Source of the DNA: Nocardia thailandica NBRC 100428 | Lineage (GTDB): Bacteria > Actinomycetota > Actinomycetes > Mycobacteriales > Mycobacteriaceae | Direction: 5' to 3' | Assembly: GCF_000308795.1 (NCBI RefSeq) | Contig: NZ_BAGK01000211.1 | Location: forward strand, 1-56,640 | Length of the DNA stretch: 56,640 nt | Part shown: in pieces, positions 41,189 to 51,136 of the stretch | Numbering within the stretch: position 1 is the first letter of the stretch | How the letters are laid out: each line of letters begins with the position of its first letter | Made by a program: the position numbers and the translations under genes | The notes under the pieces: model-generated | What the model saw: only the letters and a program-made list of their open reading frames with translations | What the model was told of the DNA's origin: nothing | The model's database searches: none

Positions 41189-42832
41189 TCACCCGGCTCC
41201 GGGACGGTCGGGGACGGGCAGGCGGGGGACCGAGGCGACCAGCCTGCGGGTGTAGTCGTGCCGGGGCGCGCGCAGGACCTCGTCGGCGGCGCCGGATTCC
41301 ACGACGCGGCCGTCCTTCATCACCAGCACCCGGTCCGCGACATGGTGGACCACCCCGAGATCGTGCGAGATGAGCAGCAGGGCGGTACCGAACTCGGCCT
41401 GCAGGTCGGCGAGCAGGTCGAGGATCTGGGCCTGCACCGACACGTCGAGGGCGGAGACCGGTTCGTCGGCGACCAGCAGCGCGGGTTCGGGCGCCAGGGC
41501 CCGGGCGATGGCGACGCGCTGACGTTGCCCGCCGGACAGGGTGCGCGGATGCCGGTCGAGCAACCCGGCGGGCAGGCCGACCGCGTCGAGGATCTCGCGC
41601 ACCCGGCGGGCCCGCGCCGCGCCGTGGACGCCGACGGTGTCCAGGCTCTCCCCGATGACCCGGGCCACCGTGTAGCGCGGGTCGAACGAGCTCAGGGGAT
41701 CCTGGGCGATCCACTGCGCCACCCGCCGCAGCGGCCGCGCCCGGCGGTCGGAGTACTCGCTCCACGGGTGCCCGTCGACGATCACCCGTCCCGACGTCGG
41801 CGCGACGAGGCGCAGCGCCAGCCGCGCGGTCGTGGTCTTGCCCGAGCCGGATTCGCCGACGATGCCCAGCGTCTCGCCCGCGAACAGGTCGAAGTCGACC
41901 CCGTCGACCACCGTGCGCGCGTCGGCGCCGACGCCGTAGGTCTTACGCAGTTCGCGCACCGACAGCACGACGCGGGTCTCGTCGACGGTCCGCGCGGGCA
42001 GCGCGGGCCGGTGACCCGACCCGTCCGCGGCGACCGAGAGCCGGGCGCCCCGGGAGGCGGCCGACGGGATCGCCGCGAGCAGCGTGCGCGTGTAGGGGTG
42101 GGTCGGCGCGGCCAGGACGCGCCCCGTCGGGCCCTGCTCGACCACCTCCCCGTCGCGCAGGACGAGGACCCGGTCGGCCACCTCGGCGACCACCGCGAGG
42201 TCGTGGCTGATCAGCAGCAGGGCCGTGCCCGCCGCCTTGCGTTCGCGCAGCAGCTCCAGGATCTGTTGCTGCACGGTCACATCCAGCGCCGTGGTCGGCT
42301 CGTCGGCGATGATCAGTCGCGGGTCGCCCGCGAGCGCCGTCGCGATGAGCACCCGCTGGCGCAGGCCGCCGGACAGTTCGTGCGGGTACTGCCGCAGGCG
42401 CCTGCCCGGCTCGGGCACACCGACGTCGGTGAGCAGGCCGAGGCTGCGTTCGGTGAGCGCGCGGCCGCGCAGGCCGGTGCGGGCGCGTTGCGCCCGGGCC
42501 AGCTGCGCGCCCACCGAACACAGCGGGTCGAGCGAGACCAGGGCGTCCTGCAGGACGAAACCGACGTCGTGGCCCCGGATCCGGCGCCAGTGCCGCTCCC
42601 GGTGTCCGCGCGCGTCCTGCCCGAAGACCTCGAACCGGTCCGCGCGCACGGTCGCGCCGGGGCCGGTCAGGCCGGCCAGCGCCCGCGCGGTCACCGACTT
42701 GCCCGATCCGGATTCCCCGACGAGCGCCACCGCCTCGCCCGGTTCGATCCGCAGATCGATGCCGCGCACCACCTCGCGGGCCCCGGTGCCGGAGAAGCCG
42801 ATCCGGAGATTCGTGACGTCGATCAGGCTCAT
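41189..42832 (-). CDS. Fused ABC transporter ATPase, DppD-DppF type
   Basis: About 547 residues with two complete ATPases. Domain 1: Walker A GESGSGKSV near 40, signature LSGGLRQRV, Walker B LIIADEPTTALD. Domain 2: Walker A GESGSGKTT, signature LSGGQRQRV, Walker B LLVADEPVSALD. Both have the H-loop ISHDL. HPYTRTLLAAIP after domain 1 and HDYTRRLVASVP after domain 2 are typical of oligopeptide/nickel transporters. It energises the two permeases encoded just upstream. The start overlaps the permease stop as ATGA. It is the last gene of the eight-gene operon. Confidence 0.93.
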   Translation of the reverse strand: MSLIDVTNLRIGFSGTGAREVVRGIDLRIEPGEAVALVGESGSGKSVTARALAGLTGPGATVRADRFEVFGQDARGHRERHWRRIRGHDVGFVLQDALVSLDPLCSVGAQLARAQRARTGLRGRALTERSLGLLTDVGVPEPGRRLRQYPHELSGGLRQRVLIATALAGDPRLIIADEPTTALDVTVQQQILELLRERKAAGTALLLISHDLAVVAEVADRVLVLRDGEVVEQGPTGRVLAAPTHPYTRTLLAAIPSAASRGARLSVAADGSGHRPALPARTVDETRVVLSVRELRKTYGVGADARTVVDGVDFDLFAGETLGIVGESGSGKTTTARLALRLVAPTSGRVIVDGHPWSEYSDRRARPLRRVAQWIAQDPLSSFDPRYTVARVIGESLDTVGVHGAARARRVREILDAVGLPAGLLDRHPRTLSGGQRQRVAIARALAPEPALLVADEPVSALDVSVQAQILDLLADLQAEFGTALLLISHDLGVVHHVADRVLVMKDGRVVESGAADEVLRAPRHDYTRRLVASVPRLPVPDRPGAG

Positions 42833-43689
42833 CCGACCGGCCTTCCGTCGTAGTACCGCTGCCAGCGCCTGCCCAGCGCGCTCACCGCGACGACCGTGGC
42901 GGTGACCGCCACGCCCGGCAGCACGGCGATCCACCAGGCGTTGCGCAGATAGTTGCGTCCCTCGGCGAGCATCGCGCCCCATTCCGGTTCCGGCGGTTGC
43001 GGTCCCATCCCCAGGAAGCTGAGTCCCGCGGCGCCGAGCACGGCCGTGCCCAGCCCGATGGTGGCCAGGATGGGAACCTGGGCCACCGCGTGCGGCAGTA
43101 CGTGCCGCCCGACCAGGCGGGCCCGGGAGAGCCCGAAGGTGCGGGCCTGCTCGACGTAGCCGGATTCCTGCACGACCAGGGTCTGCGCCCGCACGACGCG
43201 GGCGAACCGGGGGATCGAGGCGACGCCGAGCGCGCAGACCAGATTGGTGGTGCCGGGCCCGGTGAACGAGATCAGCACCAGCGCCAGCAGCAGGTCGGGG
43301 AACGCCGAGACCACGTCGAGGAACCGGGTGACCACCTCGTCGACGGGGCCGCGCGCCAACCCGGACAGCACCCCGAGTGCGGTCCCCGCCACCACCGCGA
43401 TGGCGACCGAGCAGACGCCGATCGACAGCGAGTAGCGGGCGCCGTGCACCACGCGGGTGAACACGTCGCGCCCCAGATGATCGGTGCCGAACCAGTGCCG
43501 CGGGCTGGGCGGCAGCTGGGCGGCGAGCGGGTCGGCGGCCAGCGGATCGGCGCCGGCCAGGACCGCCGGGGAGATCACCGCGACCGCGACGAGGACGACG
43601 ACCGGCGCCGCGAGGGCCACTCCCGGTGACGGCGCGGAGACCCGCGCGGTGGACAGCGCCCGGCCCACCCGGGTGTCGAGGGCGATCAT
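42829..43689 (-). CDS. ABC permease, DppC/OppC type
   Basis: 286 residues with about six helices. The motif HWFGTDHLGRDVFTRVVHGAR near 70 and the EAA loop EQARTFGLSRARLVGRHVLPH near 195 identify the C-subunit of peptide/nickel importers. Both ends overlap neighbours as ATGA. Confidence 0.92.
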   Translation of the reverse strand: MIALDTRVGRALSTARVSAPSPGVALAAPVVVLVAVAVISPAVLAGADPLAADPLAAQLPPSPRHWFGTDHLGRDVFTRVVHGARYSLSIGVCSVAIAVVAGTALGVLSGLARGPVDEVVTRFLDVVSAFPDLLLALVLISFTGPGTTNLVCALGVASIPRFARVVRAQTLVVQESGYVEQARTFGLSRARLVGRHVLPHAVAQVPILATIGLGTAVLGAAGLSFLGMGPQPPEPEWGAMLAEGRNYLRNAWWIAVLPGVAVTATVVAVSALGRRWQRYYDGRPVG

Positions 43690-44693
43690 CGCGCCCCGTC
43701 CCGGGCCGCGCGCCGCAGTCGTGGATCCAGCCAGAGGTACAGCAGGTCGACCGCGGTGCTGATCACCACGTAGACGAAGGCCGACAGGATCGCCACGGCC
43801 AGCACCACCGGAAGGTCCTGGGCGAGGACGGCGTCCACCGTGACCCGGCCGAGCCCCGGCCGGCCGAACACCTCCTCGATGATCACCGCGCCGCCGAGCA
43901 GCCCGCCGACCAACCAGCCGGTGAGGGTGACCGCGGGCAGCGCCGCGTGCCGCAGCCCGTGCCGCAGCCGCAGCTCGGTCTCGCCGACCGACCAGGACCG
44001 CACCGTCACCGCGAACGGCTCGTCCAGCGCCCGCTCCAGCCCGTCGCGCAGGACCTGGGACACGACCGCGCCGAGCGAGAGGCCGAGCGCCAGCGCGGGG
44101 AGCACCAGCGCCGCCGGTCCCTTGTTCGCCGCCACCGGGAAGAGCCGCCAGCCGAAACTGAACGCCGACAGCAGCACGATGCCCAGCCAGAACGCCGGCG
44201 TCGAGACCAGGGTCAGCTCGACGGCGCCCGCCACCGCCCTGGCCCGGGGGCGGCCCGCCGTGAGGGTCGCGACCGTCACGGCGAACGCGAGCGCCACCAG
44301 CAGCGCGGCGCCGGTCAGCGCCAGCGTCGGCCCGGCCTGCGAGCCGACGACCTCCGACACCGGCCGCTGCAGCACATAGGAGCGCCCGAAATCCCCGTGC
44401 GCCACCTGCCACAGGTAGCGCCCGTACTGGACCACCGCCGGGCTGTCGAGCCCCCACTCGGCGCGGATGGCCGCCTCGACCTCGGGGGTGCGCGGCTGTT
44501 CCCCGATCAGCACGTCGACCGTGTCGCCGGGCGCCAGCCGCACGCCGAGGAACGACAGGGTCGCCGCACCCCACAACACCACGAGGCCCGAGACGATCCG
44601 CAGCGCGGCGCGGCGGGCCGTGGCCGCCCGGCGTCCGGTGACCGCCTCGGCGGCCGACGGCACCGCGGGTACGACGGCCGGACCGGCGGTCAC
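43686..44693 (-). CDS. ABC permease, DppB/OppB type
   Basis: 335 residues. LSFLGVRLAPGDTVDVLIGEQ near the start, GRYLWQVAHGDFGRSYVLQRPV, and a final helix cluster with EEVFGRPGLGRVTVDAVLAQDLPVV are OppB marks. GTG 44693 follows GGAGGGTGCCCT. It is 30 bp behind the binding-protein gene. Confidence 0.92.
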   Translation of the reverse strand: MTAGPAVVPAVPSAAEAVTGRRAATARRAALRIVSGLVVLWGAATLSFLGVRLAPGDTVDVLIGEQPRTPEVEAAIRAEWGLDSPAVVQYGRYLWQVAHGDFGRSYVLQRPVSEVVGSQAGPTLALTGAALLVALAFAVTVATLTAGRPRARAVAGAVELTLVSTPAFWLGIVLLSAFSFGWRLFPVAANKGPAALVLPALALGLSLGAVVSQVLRDGLERALDEPFAVTVRSWSVGETELRLRHGLRHAALPAVTLTGWLVGGLLGGAVIIEEVFGRPGLGRVTVDAVLAQDLPVVLAVAILSAFVYVVISTAVDLLYLWLDPRLRRAARDGAR

Positions 44694-44723
44694 AGGGCAC
44701 CCTCCGGCCCGGCGCTCCCGGGA

Positions 44724-46358
44724 TCAGCCACGGTCGACCCAGACGTCGTAGGCGTTCTCGGGCAGCTGCTTGTAGGGGCGGAAGCCCGCACCGTGCACGT
44801 GCGCGCCCGCCGCGATCTGGTTCTCGGGGATGTAGAGCGGGAGCGCGTAGGCCTTGTCGACCAGGGCGAAACGCTGTAGCTGCGCGTACTGCTTCGCTCG
44901 CGCCGCGATGTCGGTCGTCGCGGCGGCGGCCTGCAACCAGCTCGACAGCTCCGGGTCGCCCGCGCGGCTGTAGTTCAGCGTGCCCTTGGACGAGGCCGGG
45001 TACCAGTGGTTCTCGATGTCGATGCCGCCGGTGATGGTGTCGCTGTTGGCGATCGAGCCGAAGGTGTTGTTCTTGCGCAGCTCGGCGTAGGTGCCCAGGT
45101 CGACGTAGGACAGCTTCAGATCGATCCCGGCGTTCTGCTTGACCTGTGCCTGCACCGCCTGCAACAGCACTTCGCGCTGGTCGCGCACGGTCGACTGGGC
45201 CTGCACCAGATCGATGGTCAGCCGCTTGCCGTCCCTGGTGCGGAATCCGTCGGAATCCCGCGCGGTCCAGCCGGCCTCGTCCAGCAGCCGGTTGGCCGTC
45301 GCCTTGTCGGCGCCGTAGGCGCGCTCGATGCTCTTGTCGTAGAACGGGGTGTCGACGGTGGAGGTGATGCCCCAGCCGCGGGTGCGCTGCCCGCGGTAGA
45401 TGGAGGCCAGGATCGCGTCCACGTCGACCGCGCTGTTCAGCGCCCGTCGCACCCTCTCGTCGGTGGCCGGGCCGAAGGTGGCGTTCCAGTACAGCGAGTA
45501 CGGGCTGCCGTTGTTGAGCGCGTGCACGTAGGTGTAGTCGGGGTTGCCGTCGAACAGCGTGGCGTCGTTGCCGGAGACGCCCTCGATGAGGTCGACCTGG
45601 CCGGAGGTGAGGGCGCCGGTGCGCACCGAGGACTCGGGCAGGAACCGGTAGGTGACCTCGTCCAGGTAGGCAGGTCCCTGGTGGGCGGCGTTCGCCGGCG
45701 CCCAGTCGTAGTCCGGGTTCTTGCGGAAGTGCAGCTCCTGTCCCTTGACGTAGCGGTCGAGGATGAACGGCCCGGTGCCCGCGATCTCGGGCCCGCCGGA
45801 CTTGAGCTGCGGCTTGTCGAAGGCGGCGGGGGAGATGATGTCGAATCCGGAGGCGAAGTCCAGGAACGGCGCGTACGGGTTCTTCAGGGTGAAGACCACC
45901 GTGCGGTCGTCCCGGGCCGCCACCGAGGCGAGGTTGGACAGCGGGCCCGAGGAGAACCCGCCGGAGTAGGACAGGTCCTGCATGGTGGTGAAGTTGCGGG
46001 CCACCCCGGCGGCGGTGAGCGGGGTGCCGTCGGTGAACTTCACGCCCTCGCGCAGGGTGAAGGTGTAGGTGAGCCCGTCGGGGGAGATCTCGTGTCCGGT
46101 GGCGAGCCACGGCACGTAGCCGCCGTCGGCGGTGCGCGCCAGCAGGGTCTCGTAGGTGTTGCGCAACAGCATCTTGGTGTTGCTCTGGCCGTTGAGGTGC
46201 GGGTTGAGGGTGGTCGGCTCGGTCTCCACGCCCCAGGTCAGCGATCCGCCGGTGCGTGGCGGGCCGGATTCGCCCGCGGCGGGGTCGGTTCCGCCGCACG
46301 CGGAGACCAGGACGGCCGTGGCCGCTATCAGAGCTGTCGCAAGTCGGCGAGTCCGCAT
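44724..46358 (-). CDS. ABC substrate-binding lipoprotein, OppA/NikA-like (SBP family 5)
   Basis: 544 residues with a lipoprotein signal (lipobox VSAC, Cys 21). The SBP_bac_5 pattern is clear: SLTWGVETEPTTLNPHL, TYTFTLREGVKFTDGTPLTAAGVARNF and GTGPFILDRYVKGQELHFRKNPDY. It would bind the imported molecule outside the cell, a peptide, metallophore or metal chelate. The start shares a base with the carboxylase stop (TGATG), placing it in the same unit as the biosynthetic genes. Confidence 0.92.
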   Translation of the reverse strand: MRTRRLATALIAATAVLVSACGGTDPAAGESGPPRTGGSLTWGVETEPTTLNPHLNGQSNTKMLLRNTYETLLARTADGGYVPWLATGHEISPDGLTYTFTLREGVKFTDGTPLTAAGVARNFTTMQDLSYSGGFSSGPLSNLASVAARDDRTVVFTLKNPYAPFLDFASGFDIISPAAFDKPQLKSGGPEIAGTGPFILDRYVKGQELHFRKNPDYDWAPANAAHQGPAYLDEVTYRFLPESSVRTGALTSGQVDLIEGVSGNDATLFDGNPDYTYVHALNNGSPYSLYWNATFGPATDERVRRALNSAVDVDAILASIYRGQRTRGWGITSTVDTPFYDKSIERAYGADKATANRLLDEAGWTARDSDGFRTRDGKRLTIDLVQAQSTVRDQREVLLQAVQAQVKQNAGIDLKLSYVDLGTYAELRKNNTFGSIANSDTITGGIDIENHWYPASSKGTLNYSRAGDPELSSWLQAAAATTDIAARAKQYAQLQRFALVDKAYALPLYIPENQIAAGAHVHGAGFRPYKQLPENAYDVWVDRG

Positions 46359-48295
46359 CACAGCGCGGCGCCCCTCTCCTCGATGAGAAACAGTGATTCG
46401 TCCGTGGTGACCACCGCGCCTTCGGCGGCGGTCACCGTGACCACTCCGGCGTGGGTCGCCGCGAGTTCGTGTTCGAGCTTCATGGCCTCCACCACGCCGA
46501 GCAGCTGGCCCTGCTCGACCTGCTCGCCCGACGAGACGTGCAGGCGCACCAGCGTTCCCGGCATGGGCGATCGGATGGCCGGGCCCGCCGCGGCCGCGCC
46601 GCTGCCCCGGTACTCGGCGCGGGCGACCTCCCGGACGACGCCGTCGACCCGGCACGTCCAGCCCGCGCCGCTGCGCCGCACCGACACCGGCGCCGCGTCC
46701 ACCGTGACGACGTCGCCGTCGCCCCGCACGACCGGAACCGCCTCCGCGGCGTCGCCGGGCCGCAGCAGCACCGTGTCGCCGTCGTAGCCGCGCACCCGGA
46801 CCGTGAACGGGCGGCCGTCCACGGTCAGGTCGAGCCCGCCCAGTTCACCCGCGTCCGGGTCGAGCCAGGCACGGTCGCCCGGCGCCGCCCCCGGCGACCA
46901 TGGTGTGGCCCGGTCGGGGGCGGTGAGCGTGGCCGCGACGGCCAGGGCCGCGCGCCGGTCGGGGTCGCCGAACTCGGCGACCGGGTCGAGCAGATCCAGA
47001 TAGGTCGTGTCGTGCGCGGCCCCGGCGACCGTCGGCGCCGCCAGCACGCGCGCGGCGAAGCCCAGATTGGTCGAGATGCCCGTCCAGCGCAGCTCGTTCG
47101 CGGCCCGGCGCGCGGCCTCGAGTGCGGCGGCCCGGTCCGGCCCGTGGGTCACCAGCTTGGCCACCATCGGATCGAAACCGCCGGTGACCCGCAGGGTGCG
47201 GGTGAAGGCCCGCTCGACCCGCACCGCGGGCCAGCGGGTGACCTCCCACTCGCCCGGGCACGGCAGGAAGGACCGGAACGGGTCCTCGGCGTACACCCGC
47301 ACCTGCACCGCGGCGCCGGCGGCGGTGATGTCGTCCTGGGCGGCGGGCAACGGTTCGCCCGCCGCGACCCGGAGCTGCCACTCGACCAGGTCGACGCCGG
47401 TGATCTCCTCGGTGACGGTGTGCTCGACCTGCAGCCGGGTGTTCATCTCGATGAAGAAGTACTCCTCGCCCGCCAGCAGGAACTCGAAGGTGCCCGCCCC
47501 GACGTACTGCAACGCGCGGGTGCCCTGCACGGCGGCGGCCAGCATCGCCGCGCGCACGGGCGCCGGGATGCGCGGTGCGGGCGCCTCCTCGATGACCTTC
47601 TGGTGGCGCCGCTGCAGCGAGCAGTCGCGGTCGAAGAGATGGACGGCGCCGCCGAATTCGTCCCCGAAGACCTGCACCTCGATGTGCCGGGCCCGCTCGG
47701 CGTAGCGCTCCAGGTGCAGGCGCCCGTCGGCGAAGGCCGCGCTCGCGGTGCGCGACGCCGAGGCCAGCGCCTCGCGCAGCCCGGCGGCCGAGCGCAGCAC
47801 CGACATCCCCTTGCCGCCACCGCCGCCCGCCGGCTTGACGATCAGCGGATAGCCGATGTCCGCCGCGGCCTCGGCCAGCGCGTCGATGTCCTCGCTCGCC
47901 CGCTCGGTCCCCGGCAGGACCGGGACCCCGGCCGCGGCCATCACGCGTCGGGCCGCGGACTTGTCGGCCATGGTCTCGATCACCCGGGAGCTCGGCCCGA
48001 CGAACACGAGCCCGGCCGCGCGCACCGCCTGCGCGAAGCCGGCGTGCTCGGACAGGAAGCCGTAGCCGGGATGCACGGCGTCGCAGCCGGTCTCGACCGC
48101 CGCGCGCACCAGCGCGGCCGCGTCCAGATGTCCGCCCGCCCGCAGGGCGACCGTGGCCGCCGCGCCCGCGTGGTAGGTCAGGTCCCGGTCCTCGTCGACG
48201 CTCACCGTCACGTACTCGACGCCGAGCCGGTCGCAGGTGCGCGCGATCCGGGCGGCGACCTCGCCCCGGTTCGCGATGAGCAGCCGGGCGATCAC
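46358..48295 (-). CDS. Acyl-CoA carboxylase biotin-carboxylase/BCCP subunit
   Basis: About 645 residues. Biotin carboxylase covers 1-450 (LLIANRGEVAARI, then GYPLIVKPAGGGGGKGM, FIEMNTRLQVEHTVTE). A middle linker follows, and a biotinyl domain closes the protein (IRSPMPGTLVRL, then VVEAMKLEHEL with the biotin Lys). It carboxylates biotin with ATP and bicarbonate. GTG 48295 overlaps the carboxyltransferase stop. Being inside a cluster, it may make a special acyl-CoA rather than serve central metabolism. Confidence 0.93.
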   Translation of the reverse strand: MIARLLIANRGEVAARIARTCDRLGVEYVTVSVDEDRDLTYHAGAAATVALRAGGHLDAAALVRAAVETGCDAVHPGYGFLSEHAGFAQAVRAAGLVFVGPSSRVIETMADKSAARRVMAAAGVPVLPGTERASEDIDALAEAAADIGYPLIVKPAGGGGGKGMSVLRSAAGLREALASASRTASAAFADGRLHLERYAERARHIEVQVFGDEFGGAVHLFDRDCSLQRRHQKVIEEAPAPRIPAPVRAAMLAAAVQGTRALQYVGAGTFEFLLAGEEYFFIEMNTRLQVEHTVTEEITGVDLVEWQLRVAAGEPLPAAQDDITAAGAAVQVRVYAEDPFRSFLPCPGEWEVTRWPAVRVERAFTRTLRVTGGFDPMVAKLVTHGPDRAAALEAARRAANELRWTGISTNLGFAARVLAAPTVAGAAHDTTYLDLLDPVAEFGDPDRRAALAVAATLTAPDRATPWSPGAAPGDRAWLDPDAGELGGLDLTVDGRPFTVRVRGYDGDTVLLRPGDAAEAVPVVRGDGDVVTVDAAPVSVRRSGAGWTCRVDGVVREVARAEYRGSGAAAAGPAIRSPMPGTLVRLHVSSGEQVEQGQLLGVVEAMKLEHELAATHAGVVTVTAAEGAVVTTDESLFLIEERGAAL

Positions 48296-49857
48296 AGGCG
48301 GAACACTCCGAAGCTCGCGGCCGCCGGTTCGGGCCGGTCCCAGCGTTCGTGGGCCAGCGACAGGCACTGCGCCAGCCACGAGCGCGTGTCCTCGGGCTCG
48401 ACCACCGCGTCGATCCACATGCGGGCGGCGATGTAGGCGGGCAGCGACTGGCGTTCGAAGCTGTCGATGATCGGCTGCTTGATCGCCGCCTCGGTGGCGG
48501 CATCGAGCTCCTTGCCCTCGCGGCGGAGCCGGTCGCGCTTGAGGATGGCCATCACCGCGGCGGCCTGTTCGCCGCCGACCCCGGTGGAGCGGGCGTTGGG
48601 CCACATGGCCATGAACTGCCCGCCCATCGACCGCCCCGACATGGCGAAGTTCGCGGCGCCGAAGCTGCCACCGATCACCAGCGAGATCTTCGGCACCGTC
48701 GCGCAGGAGACCGCGTTGACCATCTTGGCGCCGTGCTTGGCGATCCCGGCGCGCTCGTACTCCTCGCCGACCATGAACCCGCTCACGTTGTGCACGAACA
48801 GCAGCGGGATCCGCCGCTGGTTGCAGATCTGGATGAACATGGTCGCCTTGAGCGCGCTGTCGGGGAAGATGACGCCCTGGTTGGCGATCACGCCGACCTC
48901 GTATCCGGCGATCCGCGCCGTCGCGCAGACGATGGTGATCCCGTAGTCGCGGCGGTACTCCACCCAGGAACCGGCGTCGACCACGCGGCGCAGGACGGCC
49001 CGGACGTCCATCTCCTTCTTGGTGCTGGCCGGGATGAGATCCGGCAGGCCCGCGGGATCGTCGGCGGGTTCGACCGGCTCGAACGCCGGCGGCCGCACCC
49101 GGTCACCCGGTGTGCGCGAGACGATGTCGCGCACGATGGCCAGCGCCTCCTGCTCGTCGGCGGCGAGGTGGTCGGCCACCGCCGTGCGCCGCACGTGCAG
49201 GTCGGCGCCGCCGAGTGTCTGCGCGTCGACAACCACGCCGGTCGCGGCCTCCACCAGCTGCGGGCCGCCGAGGAAGACGGTGCTCAGGTCCTGCACCATC
49301 ACCGTCTCGTCGCTCATCGCCGGGATGTAGGCGCCGCCCGCGGTGCAGATGCCGAGCACCGCCGAGATCTGCGGCAGGCCCATGGCCGACATCTCGGCGA
49401 TGTTGCGGAACATCTTCCCGAGGTGTTCCTCGTCGGGGAAGATGTCCTCCTGCAACGGCAGGAAGATGCCGCCCGAGTCGGCCAGGTAGATGCAGGGCAG
49501 CCGGTACTCCCTGGCGAGTTTCTGGCCGCGCAGCTGCTTCTTGACGGTCAGCGGGTAGTAGGTGCCGCCCTTGACGTGCGGATCGTTGGCGAAGATCATG
49601 CACGGCCTGCCGTGTACGGTGCCGATGCCGACGACCAGCGCGGCGGCGGGCAGGTCGGTGTCGTACACCTCGTGCGCGGCCAGCCGCCCGATCTCGAGGA
49701 AGGGCGTGCCCGGATCGAGGATCCGGTCGACCCGGTCGCGCACGGCCAGTTTCGCATCGCCCGCGCGCCGCCGCGGCGCGACGATCTCGGCGGAGTGTTC
49801 GCGCAGCAGCGCGCGCTGGGCTTCGAAGCCGAGGGTGTTCTCGACGGTGACGGTCAT
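48292..49857 (-). CDS. Acyl-CoA carboxylase carboxyltransferase subunit, MCC-beta-like
   Basis: 521 residues. IFANDPHVKGGTYYPLTVKKQLRGQ, LPCIYLADSGGIFLPLQ and the late QRRIPLLFVHNVSGFMVG and VIGGSFGAANFAMSG are typical of the methylcrotonyl- or geranyl-CoA branch rather than acetyl/propionyl-CoA. It transfers the carboxyl group from biotin to the acyl-CoA. Both ends overlap neighbours (ATGA and GTGA). Confidence 0.92.
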   Translation of the reverse strand: MTVTVENTLGFEAQRALLREHSAEIVAPRRRAGDAKLAVRDRVDRILDPGTPFLEIGRLAAHEVYDTDLPAAALVVGIGTVHGRPCMIFANDPHVKGGTYYPLTVKKQLRGQKLAREYRLPCIYLADSGGIFLPLQEDIFPDEEHLGKMFRNIAEMSAMGLPQISAVLGICTAGGAYIPAMSDETVMVQDLSTVFLGGPQLVEAATGVVVDAQTLGGADLHVRRTAVADHLAADEQEALAIVRDIVSRTPGDRVRPPAFEPVEPADDPAGLPDLIPASTKKEMDVRAVLRRVVDAGSWVEYRRDYGITIVCATARIAGYEVGVIANQGVIFPDSALKATMFIQICNQRRIPLLFVHNVSGFMVGEEYERAGIAKHGAKMVNAVSCATVPKISLVIGGSFGAANFAMSGRSMGGQFMAMWPNARSTGVGGEQAAAVMAILKRDRLRREGKELDAATEAAIKQPIIDSFERQSLPAYIAARMWIDAVVEPEDTRSWLAQCLSLAHERWDRPEPAAASFGVFRL

Positions 49858-51089
49858 GCGGGCTGCTCCGCTCCCCGCCGGTGCGCGGCCAGGCTCGCGG
49901 TGAGCGTGTCGGCGAAGCGGTGGATGGTCTCGGGTGCCAGATCGGCGCGCAGCATGAGCCGCAGCCCGGCGCTGCCGCGCCGGATGATCGGGAAGAAGAT
50001 CGGGGAGGTGTAGAAGCCGGCCTCCAGCATGTCGCGCGCCACCGCCACGGTGACGTCCTCGCGGCCGATGTCGACGAACCGGATCGGCAGCCCGTCACCG
50101 CTCAGGTCGGTCTCGACCAGGGAGTCGAAAAGGTCGACCCGCGCCCGCAGCGCCCGCTGCAGGGTGTCGACGGTGCCGTCGTCGTGCAGGTCGCACGCGG
50201 CGACGATCGCGCCGAGCCCGGCGGTGTTGGTGCGCTGCGACCACATCAGCGGCCCGCTCGTGCGCAGCAGGGTCGGCGTGCGGGAGTGGTCGCCGGGCGG
50301 ACCGTAGAAGATGACCCCGCCGCTCGCGCCGAAACCCTTGTTGAGCGAGGCGATCACCAGCGTGCGGTCCCGCCAGCCCGGCGTGGCGTCGAGCACGTAG
50401 CCGCGCCCGCCCGCGCCGACGGTCGAGATGCCGTGCGCCTCGTCGAAATACAGGAAAAGGCCGTAGCGGTCCTGCAGCCGGTGCAGCTCGGCGAGGGGTG
50501 CCCCGCCGCCGGTGCTGTACACCCCGTCGGCCACGTAGGCGACCGTGTCGTGGGTGCGGCACAACTCCTCGAGGGCCTCGACGTCGTTGTGCCCGATGGT
50601 GACCAGCTCGGTCTCCTCGGCCACCAGCGGTTTCATGGCGTTGAGGCAGAAGTGCGCGTTCTTGTCGAACACGACGAGCGGCGGTGTGCCGTCGGTGAGT
50701 TCGCCCGAGGCCAGCAGCGGCAGGGTGGCCCACGCGGCCGCCGCGCAGGAGGACACCGTCACCGCCTGGGCGCCGAAGGTGGCGGTCAGGCGCTGCTCGG
50801 CCTCCTCGAGCAGCGCGAGCCGGATCCGCATGCGCGAGATGGAGGAATTGACGGTGGCGGTCTCGTCCAGGCCGCGGTGCGCCCCGGCCAGGATGCGCGG
50901 GTCGCTGTCGAGGCCGAGGTAGGAGTAGGAGGAGAAGTTGACGATGGACCGGCCGTCGCGGTCGTGCACGATGCCGTCGCGCATGTCCGTGGCGACGATG
51001 TCGACGAGGCCGTGGGCGGTGCTGTCGTCCCAGAACGTGTTGCTCGTGTGCAGCTGCCGGCGGATGTCGGCGAATCGGTGTGTGACCAT
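49854..51089 (-). CDS. Alpha-oxoamine-synthase-like PLP enzyme
   Basis: 411 residues, fold type I. FSSYSYLGLDSDPRI near 52 is the AOS start motif; DEAHG (Asp216, His219) binds the PLP ring, and Lys251 in IASLNKGFGASGG forms the Schiff base. AOS enzymes such as BioF join an amino acid and an acyl thioester with loss of CO2. The usual S-G-G-S-R loop is replaced by TVNSSISRM near 80-86, so substrate choice may differ. ATG 51089 follows GAAGGAATG. It precedes the carboxylase and transporter genes. No other biotin-synthesis gene is present, so a role as BioF is unlikely. Confidence 0.88.
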   Translation of the reverse strand: MVTHRFADIRRQLHTSNTFWDDSTAHGLVDIVATDMRDGIVHDRDGRSIVNFSSYSYLGLDSDPRILAGAHRGLDETATVNSSISRMRIRLALLEEAEQRLTATFGAQAVTVSSCAAAAWATLPLLASGELTDGTPPLVVFDKNAHFCLNAMKPLVAEETELVTIGHNDVEALEELCRTHDTVAYVADGVYSTGGGAPLAELHRLQDRYGLFLYFDEAHGISTVGAGGRGYVLDATPGWRDRTLVIASLNKGFGASGGVIFYGPPGDHSRTPTLLRTSGPLMWSQRTNTAGLGAIVAACDLHDDGTVDTLQRALRARVDLFDSLVETDLSGDGLPIRFVDIGREDVTVAVARDMLEAGFYTSPIFFPIIRRGSAGLRLMLRADLAPETIHRFADTLTASLAAHRRGAEQPA

Positions 51090-51136
51090 TCGGGCATTCC
51101 TTCGTGAGCGGTGGAGCGTCGATCAGGAGTTCTGCG

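Noticed and set aside
42829..46299. Single 1156-residue open frame over the ABC genes
   Set aside because: It joins the true DppC frame to antisense-like, Arg/Pro-rich text over DppB and the binding protein; the real genes lie in other frames with good motifs.
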